A DNA stretch of 64,000 bases, from NCBI RefSeq assembly GCF_018413645.1, contig NZ_JAHCDA010000004.1, positions 485,516-549,515 on the forward strand. Reading direction: 5' to 3'. The notes below the pieces were generated by a model. It was not told the origin of the DNA, did not search any database, and saw only the letters and a list, made by a program, of their open reading frames with translations. Shown here in pieces: positions 31,417 to 41,166 of this stretch. The position numbers and the translations under genes were made by a program. Positions within the stretch are counted from its first letter, which is position 1. Each line of letters begins with the position of its first letter. The stretch comes from Roseococcus pinisoli. GTDB taxonomy: Bacteria; Pseudomonadota; Alphaproteobacteria; Acetobacterales; Acetobacteraceae.

Positions 31417-33158
31417 GCCCGCTCGACCCAGGCGCAGGCCGACCAGGGGCCGAGGCGCGTATGCGTCCCGTCAAAGACGACCTCGCCGATGCTGGCCCCA
31501 TCCTGCCGCGGCTGGATCGCCATTTCGGAGGGGACGGTGCCGGGATTGGCCAGAAGGCAGAGCACCCCGGCCTCGAAGCGCCAGCGCCAGAGCAGCACGG
31601 AGACCTCCCGCCGCAGCTCGGCGTCGCGGTAACCGGAGGCCAGCAGCGGCCAGACCATCTTCCGGCGTTGCGCCGTGAGCGCCTGGAAGGGCGCCAGGGC
31701 CTCCGGCGTCATGCGGTCCCAGGGCAGCTTCGCCAGCTCCATCGCCCCGCGATCCAGGGGATCCGGCAGATCGCTGGCCTTCGCGAAGAAGTGGGAGAAC
31801 TCCTCCGCCCTGCCCTTGCGCACCGCCTCCGCGAGATCGCCGGAGAAATCGCAGAAGAAGGGGAATGGCGTGTCGAGCCCGGCCTCCTCGCCCTGGAAGA
31901 TCAGGGGCACGGCGGGGTTCATCAGCAGCAGGAAGCGCAGGAAGGCCAGCCGCTCGGGGGCGAGGCTGCCCACCAGCCGGTCGCCATGAGGCCGGTTGCC
32001 GATCTGGTCGTGGTTCTGCGCGAAATCGACGAAGGCGTCCGGCGGCAGATGCGCCGAGACCTCGCCGCGAAGCTGGCCGCCTCGATGGGCCGAGGCATCG
32101 CCCTGGTGGAAGAAGCCCTCGGCCAGGGTGCGGCCCAACGCGGCGAGGGCGTCTTCCGCATAGTCGGCATAGTAGCCGGAGTCCTCGCCCGTCGCGGTGA
32201 CATGCAGGGCATGATGCGCGTCGTCGTTCCACTGCGCCGTGTAGAAGCGCGGGCGGCCCGACGCATCGCGCTCCAGCCAGCGCGCGGCATTGTGGTCGTT
32301 CTCCAGCACCAGCCAGGCCTCGGGCTTCACGGCACGGCAGGCCTCGGCGATCTCCGCGAGAAGCAGATCGCCGCCGGGCGGCGCGAAGGCATGGACGGCA
32401 TCGAAGCGCAGCCCGTCGAAGTCGTATTCGGTGAGCCACATCAGCGCGTTCTCGACGAAGAAGCGCCGCACCAGTGGCTGCTCCAGGTCGATCGCCGCGC
32501 CCCAGGGCGTGCGATGGGCCTCCGTGAAGAACCGCCTCGCGTAGAGCTCGAGAAAATTCCCCTCTGGTCCGAAGTGATTATAGACCACGTCCAGCATCAC
32601 CCCGAGGCCGCGCGCATGCGCCTCGTCGACCAGCACGCGCAGCGCGGCGGGGGAGCCATAGGCCTCCTCCGGCGCGAAGGGCAGGACGCCGTCGTAGCCC
32701 CAGTTCCGGCGGCCGGGAAAATCCGCCACGGGCATGAGCTCGATGGCGGTGATGCCGCAGGCCACGAAGTGGTCGAGCTTCGCGATCAGCGCCTCGAAGC
32801 TGCCTTCGGCCGTCGCCGTACCGACATGCAGCTCGGCCAGCACCACCTCGTGCCAGGGGCGGGGCGGGGCGGCCTGGCGCATCGGCGGCAGTCCGCCCCG
32901 CACCACGCTCCAGCCGGAGACGTCGCCCTTCTGCAGCCGGGAGGCGGGGTCGGGAACCGGCTGGCCGCCGACGAGGAAGCGATAGCGCTGCCCGGCCCGC
33001 GCGCCCGGTATCAGCAACTCGAAGAAGCCGTCCCGCGCTTCGGCCATCGCCATCGGTTCGCCGTCTGGCAGGACGAGCGACACGCCCTCCGCATCGGGAG
33101 CCCAGAGCCGGAAGAGCGTCCCTTCGGGTTGCAGAAGCGGGCCGAAGCGCGCCGTCAC
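31413..33158 (-). CDS. treZ: Maltooligosyltrehalose trehalohydrolase TreZ
   Basis: A 581-residue GH13 enzyme that releases trehalose from maltooligosyl-trehalose. The CBM48-like start is GTLFRLWAPDAEGVSLVL. Nucleophile Asp253 lies in LRFDAVHAF, acid/base Glu286 in LVLENDHNAARWL, and the third acid in FAQNHDQIGNRPHGDRL, which is specific for TreZ. The start is GTG 33158, overlapping the glgX stop by GTGA; this gives the usual family length, whereas the longer open frame runs into glgX. Confidence 0.94.
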   Translation of the reverse strand: MTARFGPLLQPEGTLFRLWAPDAEGVSLVLPDGEPMAMAEARDGFFELLIPGARAGQRYRFLVGGQPVPDPASRLQKGDVSGWSVVRGGLPPMRQAAPPRPWHEVVLAELHVGTATAEGSFEALIAKLDHFVACGITAIELMPVADFPGRRNWGYDGVLPFAPEEAYGSPAALRVLVDEAHARGLGVMLDVVYNHFGPEGNFLELYARRFFTEAHRTPWGAAIDLEQPLVRRFFVENALMWLTEYDFDGLRFDAVHAFAPPGGDLLLAEIAEACRAVKPEAWLVLENDHNAARWLERDASGRPRFYTAQWNDDAHHALHVTATGEDSGYYADYAEDALAALGRTLAEGFFHQGDASAHRGGQLRGEVSAHLPPDAFVDFAQNHDQIGNRPHGDRLVGSLAPERLAFLRFLLLMNPAVPLIFQGEEAGLDTPFPFFCDFSGDLAEAVRKGRAEEFSHFFAKASDLPDPLDRGAMELAKLPWDRMTPEALAPFQALTAQRRKMVWPLLASGYRDAELRREVSVLLWRWRFEAGVLCLLANPGTVPSEMAIQPRQDGASIGEVVFDGTHTRLGPWSACAWVERA

Positions 33159-35218
33159 GCCCGGGCTTCCCAGACGATCAGCGATCGCCCCTCCGCGATC
33201 ACCGTTTCGCCCATGTCGCGCCGCTCGCCCTCGAGCTGCGCGGCCGTGTCGAGCACCGCCTCCCACTTCCCGGAACCGCCGGGTGGAATGGTGAAGTCCA
33301 CGCCGTGCTGCGCGGCGTTGAGCATGATGAGCAGGCTGACATCGCCCTGTCTGGCCGGGGCAAGGCGCACCACCAGGCACTTGGCGTGCGGCTTGTTCCA
33401 CTCCTCCTCCGTCATGCGCGCGCCGTTCACGGCGAACCAGGCGACATCAGGCACGCCGCGCTCGTTGCGCACGCCGGTCAGGAAGGCCGGCCGCGACAGT
33501 GCGCTGCGCTTCTTGCGGAGCTCCGCCAGCCGCGCGACGAATTCCGTCAGCGCCTCATCCTGACGGTCCCAATCCACCCAGCCGATCTCGTTGTCCTGGC
33601 AATAGGTGTTGTTGTTGCCGCCCTGGGAATTACCCATCTCGTCGCCGGCCAGCAGCATGGGCACGCCCTGCGAGAGGAAGAGCGTCGCCAGCAGATTGCG
33701 CTTCTGCCGGGCACGGGCCTCCAGGATCTCCGGGTCGTCCGTCTCGCCCTCGACACCGAAGTTCCAGCTCTTGTTGTCGTCGTGGCCGTCGCGGTTGTCC
33801 TCGCCATTCGCCTCGTTGTGCTTGTGGTCGTAGGAGACGAGGTCCTGCAGCGTGAAACCGTCATGCGCGGTGATGAAGTTCACGCTGGACCAGGGCCGCC
33901 GCCGCCCCTCGCCGAAGAGATCCGAGGAGGCGGCGAAGCGCGAGGCGAAGGAGGGCAGAAGCCCGTCCGACCCCACCCAGAAGTCGCGCACGACGTCGCG
34001 GTAGTCGCCATTCCACTCGGAGAAGCCGGCCGGGAAGTTGCCCAGCTGGTAGCCGCCCGGCCCCACGTCCCAGGGCTCCATGATGAGCTTGCAACGACCG
34101 AGCACAGGGTCCTGCCTCATGGCGAGGAACAGCGGATGGCCGGGATCGAAGCCCTCCGGACGGCGGCCGAGCGTGGTGGCGAGGTCGAAGCGGAAGCCGT
34201 CCACGCCATAGACCGTGGCCCAGAGGCGCAGGCTGTCCATCACCATCTGCATCACGCGCGGATGGCTGGTGTTCAGCGCATTCCCGGTGCCGGTGAGATT
34301 GTCGTAGAAGCGCGGCTCCCCCGGCATGAGGTGGTAGTAGCTGGCATTGTCGATGCCGCGCCACGAGAGGGTCGGACCGAGGTGATTGCCTTCGCAGGTG
34401 TGGTTGTAGACCACGTCGAGGATGACCTCGATGCCCGCCTGGTGCAGGCAGTCCACCGCCGCCGCGATCTCCTCGAGCCCACCATTGCCGAGATAGCGCG
34501 GCTCAGGCGCGAAGAAGTTCAGCGTGTTGTAGCCCCAGTAGTTGGCGAGGCCCTTCTCGACGAGGTTGCGGTCCTGCGTGAAGGCGTGAACCGGCAGCAG
34601 CTCCAGCGCGGTGACGCCAAGGCGTTGCAGGTGCTCGACCATCGGCTGCGAGCCCAGGGCGGCGAAGGTGCCTCGCATATCGTCGGGGATCAGCGGGTGG
34701 CGCATAGTCAGCCCGCGCACATGGCCCTCATAGATGACGGTGCGCGGCCAGAAGTTCCGCGGGGCGGTGGTGGCGGTCAGCGGCAGGGTGGTGACAACGC
34801 GCGCCTTGGGCATGAAGGGCGCGCTGTCGCGCTCATCCATGGAGAGGTCGGCATCATCGCCCCCGCCCACGGGGTAGCCGTGCAGCGCGTCATCCCATTT
34901 GATCTCGCCCACGAGCTTGCGCGCATAGGGGTCCAGCAGGAGCTTCGCTGGGTTGAAGCGATGGCCGGCTTCCGGCGCCCAGGGGCCGTGCACGCGCCAG
35001 CCATAGACCTGCCCGCGGCCAATACCGGGAAGGTGGCAATGCCAGACGCCATCCGTGCATTCCGTGACGGCCACACGCTCCTGCTCCGTGCCGCCCGCGC
35101 CGTCGAAGAGGCAGAGTTCCACGCCTTCCGCATTGTCGGAGAACAGGGCGAAGTTGGTGCCGCGCTGCGTGACGGTCGCCCCGAAGGGATAGGGCGCGCC
35201 GGCCTCAACGCGCCTCAC
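33155..35218 (-). CDS. glgX: Glycogen debranching enzyme GlgX
   Basis: A 687-residue GH13 isoamylase-type enzyme that removes alpha-1,6 branches from (limit-dextrin) glucan. It starts with the CBM48-like GAPYPFGATVTQRGTNFALFS. The barrel holds VDGFRFDLATTLGR with the nucleophile and an EPWDVGPGGYQLGNFP acid/base motif. INFITAHDGFTL-type sequence is present as VNFITAHDGFTLQDLVSY, and NHNEANGEDNRDG-like sequence follows. The start is a GTG at 35218 because an in-frame stop lies shortly upstream; the ribosome site is poor. It leads the glgX-treZ-treY operon, which turns branched glucan into trehalose. Confidence 0.94.
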   Translation of the reverse strand: MRRVEAGAPYPFGATVTQRGTNFALFSDNAEGVELCLFDGAGGTEQERVAVTECTDGVWHCHLPGIGRGQVYGWRVHGPWAPEAGHRFNPAKLLLDPYARKLVGEIKWDDALHGYPVGGGDDADLSMDERDSAPFMPKARVVTTLPLTATTAPRNFWPRTVIYEGHVRGLTMRHPLIPDDMRGTFAALGSQPMVEHLQRLGVTALELLPVHAFTQDRNLVEKGLANYWGYNTLNFFAPEPRYLGNGGLEEIAAAVDCLHQAGIEVILDVVYNHTCEGNHLGPTLSWRGIDNASYYHLMPGEPRFYDNLTGTGNALNTSHPRVMQMVMDSLRLWATVYGVDGFRFDLATTLGRRPEGFDPGHPLFLAMRQDPVLGRCKLIMEPWDVGPGGYQLGNFPAGFSEWNGDYRDVVRDFWVGSDGLLPSFASRFAASSDLFGEGRRRPWSSVNFITAHDGFTLQDLVSYDHKHNEANGEDNRDGHDDNKSWNFGVEGETDDPEILEARARQKRNLLATLFLSQGVPMLLAGDEMGNSQGGNNNTYCQDNEIGWVDWDRQDEALTEFVARLAELRKKRSALSRPAFLTGVRNERGVPDVAWFAVNGARMTEEEWNKPHAKCLVVRLAPARQGDVSLLIMLNAAQHGVDFTIPPGGSGKWEAVLDTAAQLEGERRDMGETVIAEGRSLIVWEARA

Positions 35219-35907
35219 TTGTTGTTGAATCCGGCGGATTTTACGCTAGGTGCCGGGCGGGCCGGTGGCGCGGTCTCGGGGGGAGATGCATCCCGGGTAC
35301 GGGGCTGAAGAAAAGTGTGTTCGTCCGACATGATGGCCTCCAACGGCCCGTTCCAGGGCAGTGAATAGAACCCTTTGTCGTGACGGGAGTTTCAGGGGAC
35401 TTTGCCCCGCGCATGCGGCGCGCCGCACTAGATTCCTGATAGATCCCTCCCACTCCCAGCGCGAGAAGTAGTTCTACACCTGCTCATTGGGATCGTTCGG
35501 AAACGCCGGGCCGTTGGAAATCAGTCGGGAACACTTGCAACACACACGTTCAACATCCCCAGCGCATCCTTGGTGTGCGTCCCGCTGCCCCACGAGCGCC
35601 CATTCCAAATTGTGGAGGTCAGCCGAACCTCGCAGATCTCATCGATCTGCGGTGCATCGATGTCGCGCTATCCGCCCCATCCAAATGCCTCCCGCCAATC
35701 GGTTGCGAGAACCGCGAAACATGAGACGCTTCAGCCTCGTCACTTCCTCCGCGGATTGGCTCTTAGTAGCGACAACGACCGCACCTGGACCGTTTTCCAC
35801 TTCGGGAAGCCAATCAACGTTCCGGCGATCACAATCTTGAAACCAGAAATAGAAACGCGTAATAATTTTCCGCTTAGCGCATCATTATTTGTTTCTGAGG
35901 ATTTGGA
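35219..35907. other. 689-nt intergenic region before the capsule locus
   Basis: No convincing gene. It holds the promoter side of glgX on the left and of the first capsule gene on the right, and marks a visible drop in GC. One frame is open without a usable start from about 35470 to 36025 and reads protein-like between 35757 and 35930 (GKPINVPAITILKPEI, then LSASLFVSEDLEW), which may be a gene relic. A stem-loop at 35631-35651 is listed separately. Confidence 0.5.
35631..35651. other. Perfect stem-loop upstream of the first kpsE-like gene
   Basis: CGCAGATC (35631-35638) pairs with GATCTGCG (35644-35651) around TCATC. It lies about 260 nt upstream of the kpsE-like start. It may be a terminator for upstream + transcription or a regulatory hairpin; there is no T-run. 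Confidence 0.35.
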
Positions 35908-37125
35908 ATGGCGACAAGCTGGAGGGAGCGCCGAGGAGAAAATGAAGTTCAAGTCATTGACTTCGATCACCTCGAGGATGGCTCCTACGCGGCCCGTGCC
36001 CCTTTCCCTCCCGGGTTCGAGATAGCCGACAAGCCCCGAGCTTCGTACGCCTCAGCACGTTGGATCGCAGCCTTTTTGCCGACGTTCCTCACGGCGATCT
36101 ATCTGTTTGGTTTTGCCGCTGATCGCTACGAGACAGAAACACAACTCGTCATCCGGACGGCCGGCCAAACAGCTTTTCCGCGCGCAAGCGGCGGCATCTC
36201 ACTTGGCGTAGGCGGTCGATCTCATGATGTGAGTTCCGTCGCCCGTAATTTTATCCTGTCCCGGGATGCCTTGGCAACGCTCGAGGCAAGGCTGCCCATT
36301 CAAGCCATGCTGACGCCCCCGGCGCTCGATCCGCTCTACGCGTATCCGCCGCCCTTTCTGCCAGAAGGGCCGGAGGCTTTATTCGGGCGATACCTTCGCT
36401 TCGTTGACGCCGACGTCGATGCCAGCAGTGGCATCCTGACGCTCCGAGTGCGGGCGTTTGCCGCGCAGGACGCCGAACAAATTGCGCAGGCTCTCGCTGA
36501 CGGCACGGAGGCATTGGTCAATCGGCTGAATCTCCGTCCTTCGACCTCAGCCGTGGAAGCCGCGAGGGGTGAAGTCGAACGCACACGCGCCGATACCGGA
36601 ACCGCGCAGCAGGCGCTGACACACTGGCGCGCCGAGAATCGAATGGTGGATCCCGTTCGGCTTGCGCAAAGCTATGCCGATACTGTTGCGCGGCTATCGC
36701 TCGAATTGGCACAGGTCAGCGCACAACTGGGCGAATTGCGAGAAACCGCGCCGCGCAGTCCTCAGGCCGCGCCGCTAACTGCCCGGATGACAGCCCTGCG
36801 CGCGCAGATCAGGGACGAGCGTGAAACGATGGCGGGCGCAACGGCCGGCCTGGCCGATCATCTCGGTGAGTATGAGCGCCTGGTACTGAACCGTGAGTTT
36901 GCGGAGCGAAGTTTCCAGTCCGCACTCACTGTCGCAGAGGTGGCTCGCCGAGAGGCCGAGCAGCAGAAGTTGTTCCTGGAGCAGATCGTCCGCCCACAGC
37001 GCCCCGATGTTCCGCGATACCCGAGGATGATATTTTGGTTGCTCGCCGTCTTCGTGGGCAATTTCATCGTGATATTTGTGGCGCGGCAAATGATACGCGA
37101 TGCGAAAACTCATGCCGGAGATTGA
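35908..37125 (+). CDS. Capsule export inner-membrane protein, KpsE/CtrB/BexC type (copy 1)
   Basis: A 405-residue polysaccharide co-polymerase/export protein linking the inner-membrane ABC exporter to the outer-membrane KpsD channel. The topology is a cytoplasmic N-terminus of about 50 residues, one transmembrane segment around 52-72, a large periplasmic part with coiled coil (about 200-350), the RPQRPDVPRYPRMIFW proline motif typical of the family, and a second transmembrane segment near 378-396. TGAGGA 6 nt upstream supports ATG 35908. It is followed 13 nt later by the KpsT-like gene. A second, clearly different copy sits at 56451. Confidence 0.88.
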   Translation: MATSWRERRGENEVQVIDFDHLEDGSYAARAPFPPGFEIADKPRASYASARWIAAFLPTFLTAIYLFGFAADRYETETQLVIRTAGQTAFPRASGGISLGVGGRSHDVSSVARNFILSRDALATLEARLPIQAMLTPPALDPLYAYPPPFLPEGPEALFGRYLRFVDADVDASSGILTLRVRAFAAQDAEQIAQALADGTEALVNRLNLRPSTSAVEAARGEVERTRADTGTAQQALTHWRAENRMVDPVRLAQSYADTVARLSLELAQVSAQLGELRETAPRSPQAAPLTARMTALRAQIRDERETMAGATAGLADHLGEYERLVLNREFAERSFQSALTVAEVARREAEQQKLFLEQIVRPQRPDVPRYPRMIFWLLAVFVGNFIVIFVARQMIRDAKTHAGD

Positions 37126-37138
37126 AAAGGGGTTGATC

Positions 37139-37837
37139 ATGCCCACTCCGGGGGCCCTCCTGAGCACTGGCAGCAAGCATCCGCAGCCTCGTATTGAAGC
37201 GATCGAACTGAGCAAGATTTTCCGTACGGATATCGGCGCCCGCCCAGTCCTTGACCGGATCAGTTTTTCGGTAGGCCCTCGAGATCGCCTAGCCATCCTG
37301 GGGCGTAACGGTGCCGGCAAATCAACGCTCATTCAGATTTTGTCGGGCTGCTTAAAGCCCACCAGCGGTGAGGTTATCCGCACCATGACAATGTCCTGGC
37401 CGTTGGCCCTCGGAAGTCAGTTCGAGGGAATGCTGACAGGATACGACAACGTTCGGTTTATTTCAAAATTGTATAATCAAAATTACGATGAAATCATAGA
37501 TTTTGTCGAAGATTTTACGGAACTTGGCTCGCATTTAAATATACAAACCAGATTTTATTCGAGCGGCATGCAAATGCGCCTGGCTTTCGCCCTATCTTTA
37601 GCCATCGATTTTGACTGCATGCTGATAGATGAAGTATTGATGGTCGGCGATGCTCGATTTCAACGCAAATGTCATATTGAACTCTTCGAAAAGAGGGCAA
37701 ATAAGACGATGATTATGGCGGTTCATTCAGCGCCATTCGTAACCGAATTCTGCAATCTTGCATTGGTTCTCAAGAACGGGCGCGGCCGCGTGTTTGAAGA
37801 CGTGAAGTTTGCAACCCGCATTTATGCCACCCTTTGA
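37139..37837 (+). CDS. kpsT: Capsule ABC exporter ATPase KpsT
   Basis: A 232-residue ATPase of the KpsT/CtrD/BexA family. Walker A is GRNGAGKST (55-63). The signature reads YSSGMQMRLAFAL from 140, characteristic of polysaccharide exporters. Walker B is MLIDEVLMVGD (about 161-171) and the switch His196 lies in AVHSAPF. AAAAGGGG at 37125-37132 fixes ATG 37139; an earlier in-frame start at 37100 overlaps kpsE. Its partner permease KpsM is 20 kb away at 57617. The 3' end overlaps the convergent unknown gene by 16 nt. Confidence 0.92.
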   Translation: MPTPGALLSTGSKHPQPRIEAIELSKIFRTDIGARPVLDRISFSVGPRDRLAILGRNGAGKSTLIQILSGCLKPTSGEVIRTMTMSWPLALGSQFEGMLTGYDNVRFISKLYNQNYDEIIDFVEDFTELGSHLNIQTRFYSSGMQMRLAFALSLAIDFDCMLIDEVLMVGDARFQRKCHIELFEKRANKTMIMAVHSAPFVTEFCNLALVLKNGRGRVFEDVKFATRIYATL

Positions 37838-38919
37838 AAATCCTTCAGCTTTGCTGATCGATTCCCTCTTCTCCAAGGTGCTTCTCCCGAAAAAGTAATT
37901 CCCTCGAAATATAAAATACCCTCAATCGCCCCCCTGAAATTCAACAAATGCACGTCCAATGGCGTGCGGTGGCACGGATTCTCGATCGCGAAACGAACTT
38001 GAACAGGCCTTCTGCCATCCACCCTGAATGTCAGGGAAGCAAGTTGGTCTTTCGAACTGTAAACATTGATCCGAAAATCTTCGCCGTATAATTCTTCGCT
38101 CACTGAAAAGGAGAGCACGCATTGCACAAGCCCGCGCGGCATAAAGACGTACGGCCCTCCTACCAGAATGCGAGCCGGCCCGGTGACGTCGATAAAACCA
38201 TCAACCGGCTCTGTAGGTGAATCGCCCAGCACGAAGAATCGTCTATCGAGAGACACCTTAAAATCATCAAGTGACAGCCAGTCACCCTCGATCAAATTTG
38301 AATGGCCTGGAATTCTTTCCGAGACGAGATTGGCAGTCTCAGCGGCAAAACGTTGGAAGGAAGAGATCACAGGACCGGCTTGATGCTGCAGATCCGGCAT
38401 AAAATGCACCTCAGCCGCGGTCAATAATTCCTTCAATCCTTCCAAAACATCCATCTTACTCCGCACCGGCAAATATCGACATGTCTCCGCGCCTTCAGGA
38501 AGCCGCCCTATCAACTCCCGGTACATGGCCTTCACATTGGTGATCGCGCGCATTCCTGCTTCGAATTGACATGTGCCATTCGCCTCGAGTGCAGCCGCTG
38601 CGTGGGGAAGCGCCTCATCCACCATCAAACAGGGCACGGCACCTGACAGGATGTCTGCTATCAGGGTCGTGGAAGCGAAGTTCAGTACGACAATCTGTAT
38701 TTCCTTTTCACTCACGTCGCTCGATATTGCGAAGCAATGATGCGCGTCATTTTCCGTGATGAACCGATGATCAATCTTCAACCCAGAAGACAAAAGTATT
38801 GACCGAAGTGCATCGACGATCCAGCCGTGGAAGAATCCTGGCACTGCGAGGATGGCGTACCGTTCGGGCAAGGCTATTCTCCGGGCGCGGAAGTTTAATA
38901 CCGAGGGTCGATTGTGCAT
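37822..38919 (-). CDS. Protein of unknown function in the capsule locus
   Basis: I do not recognise this protein of about 365 residues. It has no signal peptide or clear transmembrane helix. The N-terminal half (YAILAVPGFFHGWIVDALR, VVLNFASTTLIADILSG) looks like an alternating alpha/beta fold. The C-terminal ~120 residues look beta-rich and could be a sugar-binding or jelly-roll-like domain (EDFRINVYSSKDQLASLTF). The start is uncertain: ATG 38919 or 38946, neither with a good ribosome site. It is the only minus-strand gene between kpsT and the FkbM gene and is divergent from the latter. By position a capsule-modifying or glycan-recognising role is possible, but this is only context. Confidence 0.6.
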   Translation of the reverse strand: MHNRPSVLNFRARRIALPERYAILAVPGFFHGWIVDALRSILLSSGLKIDHRFITENDAHHCFAISSDVSEKEIQIVVLNFASTTLIADILSGAVPCLMVDEALPHAAAALEANGTCQFEAGMRAITNVKAMYRELIGRLPEGAETCRYLPVRSKMDVLEGLKELLTAAEVHFMPDLQHQAGPVISSFQRFAAETANLVSERIPGHSNLIEGDWLSLDDFKVSLDRRFFVLGDSPTEPVDGFIDVTGPARILVGGPYVFMPRGLVQCVLSFSVSEELYGEDFRINVYSSKDQLASLTFRVDGRRPVQVRFAIENPCHRTPLDVHLLNFRGAIEGILYFEGITFSGEAPWRRGNRSAKLKDFQRVA

Positions 38920-38957
38920 TTTCGACGCTCGCGGGCTAGTTCTCATGCGGAGGGTGA

Positions 38958-39842
38958 ATGTTTTTCGTAAGGCAGGCAAAGTCGGATGCCGCTCCGGAAA
39001 TTGACGATGCACCGAAGCCCGAGGCCCCAGCCGCTCTCGCGCGACCTCGGCAACAGATCTATCTTGGCGGCTTCCGAGCTCTCACAAGCCTGTTCAGCGG
39101 GCATAAGATCTTCGTCGACACGCGCGACGTGGGTATTGCCGCACACCTTCTCTGGGAAGGTCGGTGGGAACCGTGGATCGACCACCACGTCTTGGATGCG
39201 ATCAAAGATGGCATGACCGTTTGCGACGTCGGCGCCTCCTTTGGGTACTACACGTTGTTGATGGCGGATCGCGTCGGCGCACGAGGCCGCGTCTACGCTT
39301 TCGAACCTAATCCTGGCGTCGCCACGCTGTTGCGGCAGAGCGTGGCGGTCAATGGATTTTCCTCGCGGGTAGAGGTCCAGGCAATCGCCCTCGGCGACAA
39401 GGAAGAGCAACTCTTCCTGCATGTGGACCCTGCGTTTCAGGGTGGCGCCTTCTTAGACAGCTTCGCTGAGGCGAAGGGCCTGGTCACAACTGCTGTGCCG
39501 GTACGGCGATTGGACGAATTTCTGCCTCCCGACATTGCGATCGACTTTCTCAAAGTGGACGTCGAAGGCTTCGAGGACGCCGTGATGGCCGGCGCCGGCG
39601 CGGTGCTTCACAATCCTGCTCTGAAGGGCGCTCTTCTCGAGTTCCGCCGCGATTCGGAGGAGATCGGTAGCCTACCCTCCTACATAAAAGCCTTGTTCGG
39701 ACGCGGGATGACGGCCATGGTTCTTGAGCCCGATGGGCCGCACCCATTGCCGGACCTGGAGGCCGTGCTGGCCATCCCAAGGGGACACCTCACCAATATA
39801 CTTTTCCGAGCACCTGAGAATTGCGCATCGCCCGCACCATGA
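38958..39842 (+). CDS. FkbM-family methyltransferase
   Basis: A 294-residue SAM-dependent methyltransferase. The SAM site is MTVCDVGASFGYYTLLMADR (around 92-111), followed by VYAFEPNPGVATLLRQSVAVNG and a later IDFLKVDVEGFEDAVMAGA, the FkbM signature. These enzymes O-methylate sugars or polyketides and are common in capsule loci. GGAGGG lies just before ATG 38958. Its stop overlaps the following glycosyltransferase start (ATGA), suggesting they act on the same glycan. Confidence 0.9.
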   Translation: MFFVRQAKSDAAPEIDDAPKPEAPAALARPRQQIYLGGFRALTSLFSGHKIFVDTRDVGIAAHLLWEGRWEPWIDHHVLDAIKDGMTVCDVGASFGYYTLLMADRVGARGRVYAFEPNPGVATLLRQSVAVNGFSSRVEVQAIALGDKEEQLFLHVDPAFQGGAFLDSFAEAKGLVTTAVPVRRLDEFLPPDIAIDFLKVDVEGFEDAVMAGAGAVLHNPALKGALLEFRRDSEEIGSLPSYIKALFGRGMTAMVLEPDGPHPLPDLEAVLAIPRGHLTNILFRAPENCASPAP

Positions 39843-41161
39843 AGGGCAAGCGCGTCGTCCTTGACGGCTACAATCTCCTCATGCCGCGAGGCACGGGCAT
39901 TGCCACATATGCGCGCACCCTGGCCCTATCGCTTGGCGCCCTCGGCGCGGAGGTAGGGGTGCTGGCGCCCGTGCAATTTCGCACGAGCCGTAAATGGCCG
40001 GACTTGAACGAAGTCAAGTTTCATGAGGCGCTACCGGCGCCCGATATTCGACCGGGGATGCGCTGGGCAAGGAACCTTAGCGATTTCCTGGGGTCCTTCG
40101 GATCATTCCGGCCGGAGCCACTCAAGTTGCGAGGCGTCGCGTCCGGCAGCGGCGAAGCCTTGCTCCCCGACAACATAGAACTCCTCCTAGCACACCGCTT
40201 GGTAGAGCGAGCTGAGGCCCGCTTCTCCATGCTTGGCCGCGATTTGAACGTGCGCCTGCCCAACGCACCGAGCGTGTTTCACAGCACCTATCACTTGCCA
40301 ATCCGGATCCACGGGGCAGCGAACATCTACACCATTCACGACCTCATTCCCCTTCGTTTGCCGGGAACGACGCGCGACAATAAGCGATACACTTATCGAC
40401 TTCTGAAACATGTCACGGCGCGCGCCGACCATATCGTCACGGTCTCCGAGCACTCCCGACGTGACATCATGGAACTGCTCGACGTTCCGCCAGAGCGCGT
40501 GACGAACACCTATCAGGCGGTGGCAATGCCGGCAGACGTGCTCGCACGCGAAGCCGATCATGTCGCTGAGGTAGTACGGCGTATTTTCGATTTGGAATAT
40601 CAGGAATATTTTCTTTTTTTTGGCGCCATCGAACCGAAGAAGAATGTCCTTAAGCTGATCAACGCCTATGTCAGCTCGGGTGCCGAAAGCCCGCTGGTTA
40701 TTGTGGGTTCCGAAGCCTGGATGGCCGATGCCGAAATGGAGCGGCTGCGCGATCCGTCCTTCGAATCTTTCCATATTCTCGGCACGGAGATCCGCCGCCG
40801 CCACCGTGTCCGGCACATCAAGTACCTACCGCGGAACCTGCTCCTTTATTTGATTCAGGGAGCGCGCGCGGTGGTTTTTCCTTCGCTCTACGAGGGCTTC
40901 GGATTGCCTGTCCTGGAAGCCATGATGCTGGGTACGCCGGTAATCACATCCAAAACCAGTTCGCTAGAGGAGGTTGCCGGCGAGGCTGCGCTCCTGGTCG
41001 ATCCACGCGACGCATCCTCGATTTCCTCCGCGATCCGCGTGATGGACAACGACGCCGATCTCCGACGACATCTTTCACAGCTGGGGCGGATACAGGCGCA
41101 GAAGTTCAGCGAGCATTCCTACCGCGAACGGCTCGACGAACTGTACCGCCGCGTCGCTTGA
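39839..41161 (+). CDS. Glycosyltransferase family 4 (capsule)
   Basis: A 440-residue GT-B fold glycosyltransferase. The N-terminal Rossmann part starts KRVVLDGYNLLMPRGTGIATY with the donor-side glycine. The C-terminal donor site holds the E-x7-E motif in FPSLYEGFGLPVLEAM (Glu352, Glu360), followed by GTPVITSKTSSLEEVAGEAA. It transfers a nucleotide-activated sugar with retention of configuration; which sugar is unknown. It is translationally coupled to the FkbM gene and converges with another GT4-like gene 5 nt away. Confidence 0.9.
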   Translation: MKGKRVVLDGYNLLMPRGTGIATYARTLALSLGALGAEVGVLAPVQFRTSRKWPDLNEVKFHEALPAPDIRPGMRWARNLSDFLGSFGSFRPEPLKLRGVASGSGEALLPDNIELLLAHRLVERAEARFSMLGRDLNVRLPNAPSVFHSTYHLPIRIHGAANIYTIHDLIPLRLPGTTRDNKRYTYRLLKHVTARADHIVTVSEHSRRDIMELLDVPPERVTNTYQAVAMPADVLAREADHVAEVVRRIFDLEYQEYFLFFGAIEPKKNVLKLINAYVSSGAESPLVIVGSEAWMADAEMERLRDPSFESFHILGTEIRRRHRVRHIKYLPRNLLLYLIQGARAVVFPSLYEGFGLPVLEAMMLGTPVITSKTSSLEEVAGEAALLVDPRDASSISSAIRVMDNDADLRRHLSQLGRIQAQKFSEHSYRERLDELYRRVA

Positions 41162-41166
41162 CGACC

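Noticed and set aside
35528..35550. GGAAC and CGTT resembling an EcfG stress promoter
   Set aside because: The spacing is 14 nt, whereas the consensus needs 16-17.
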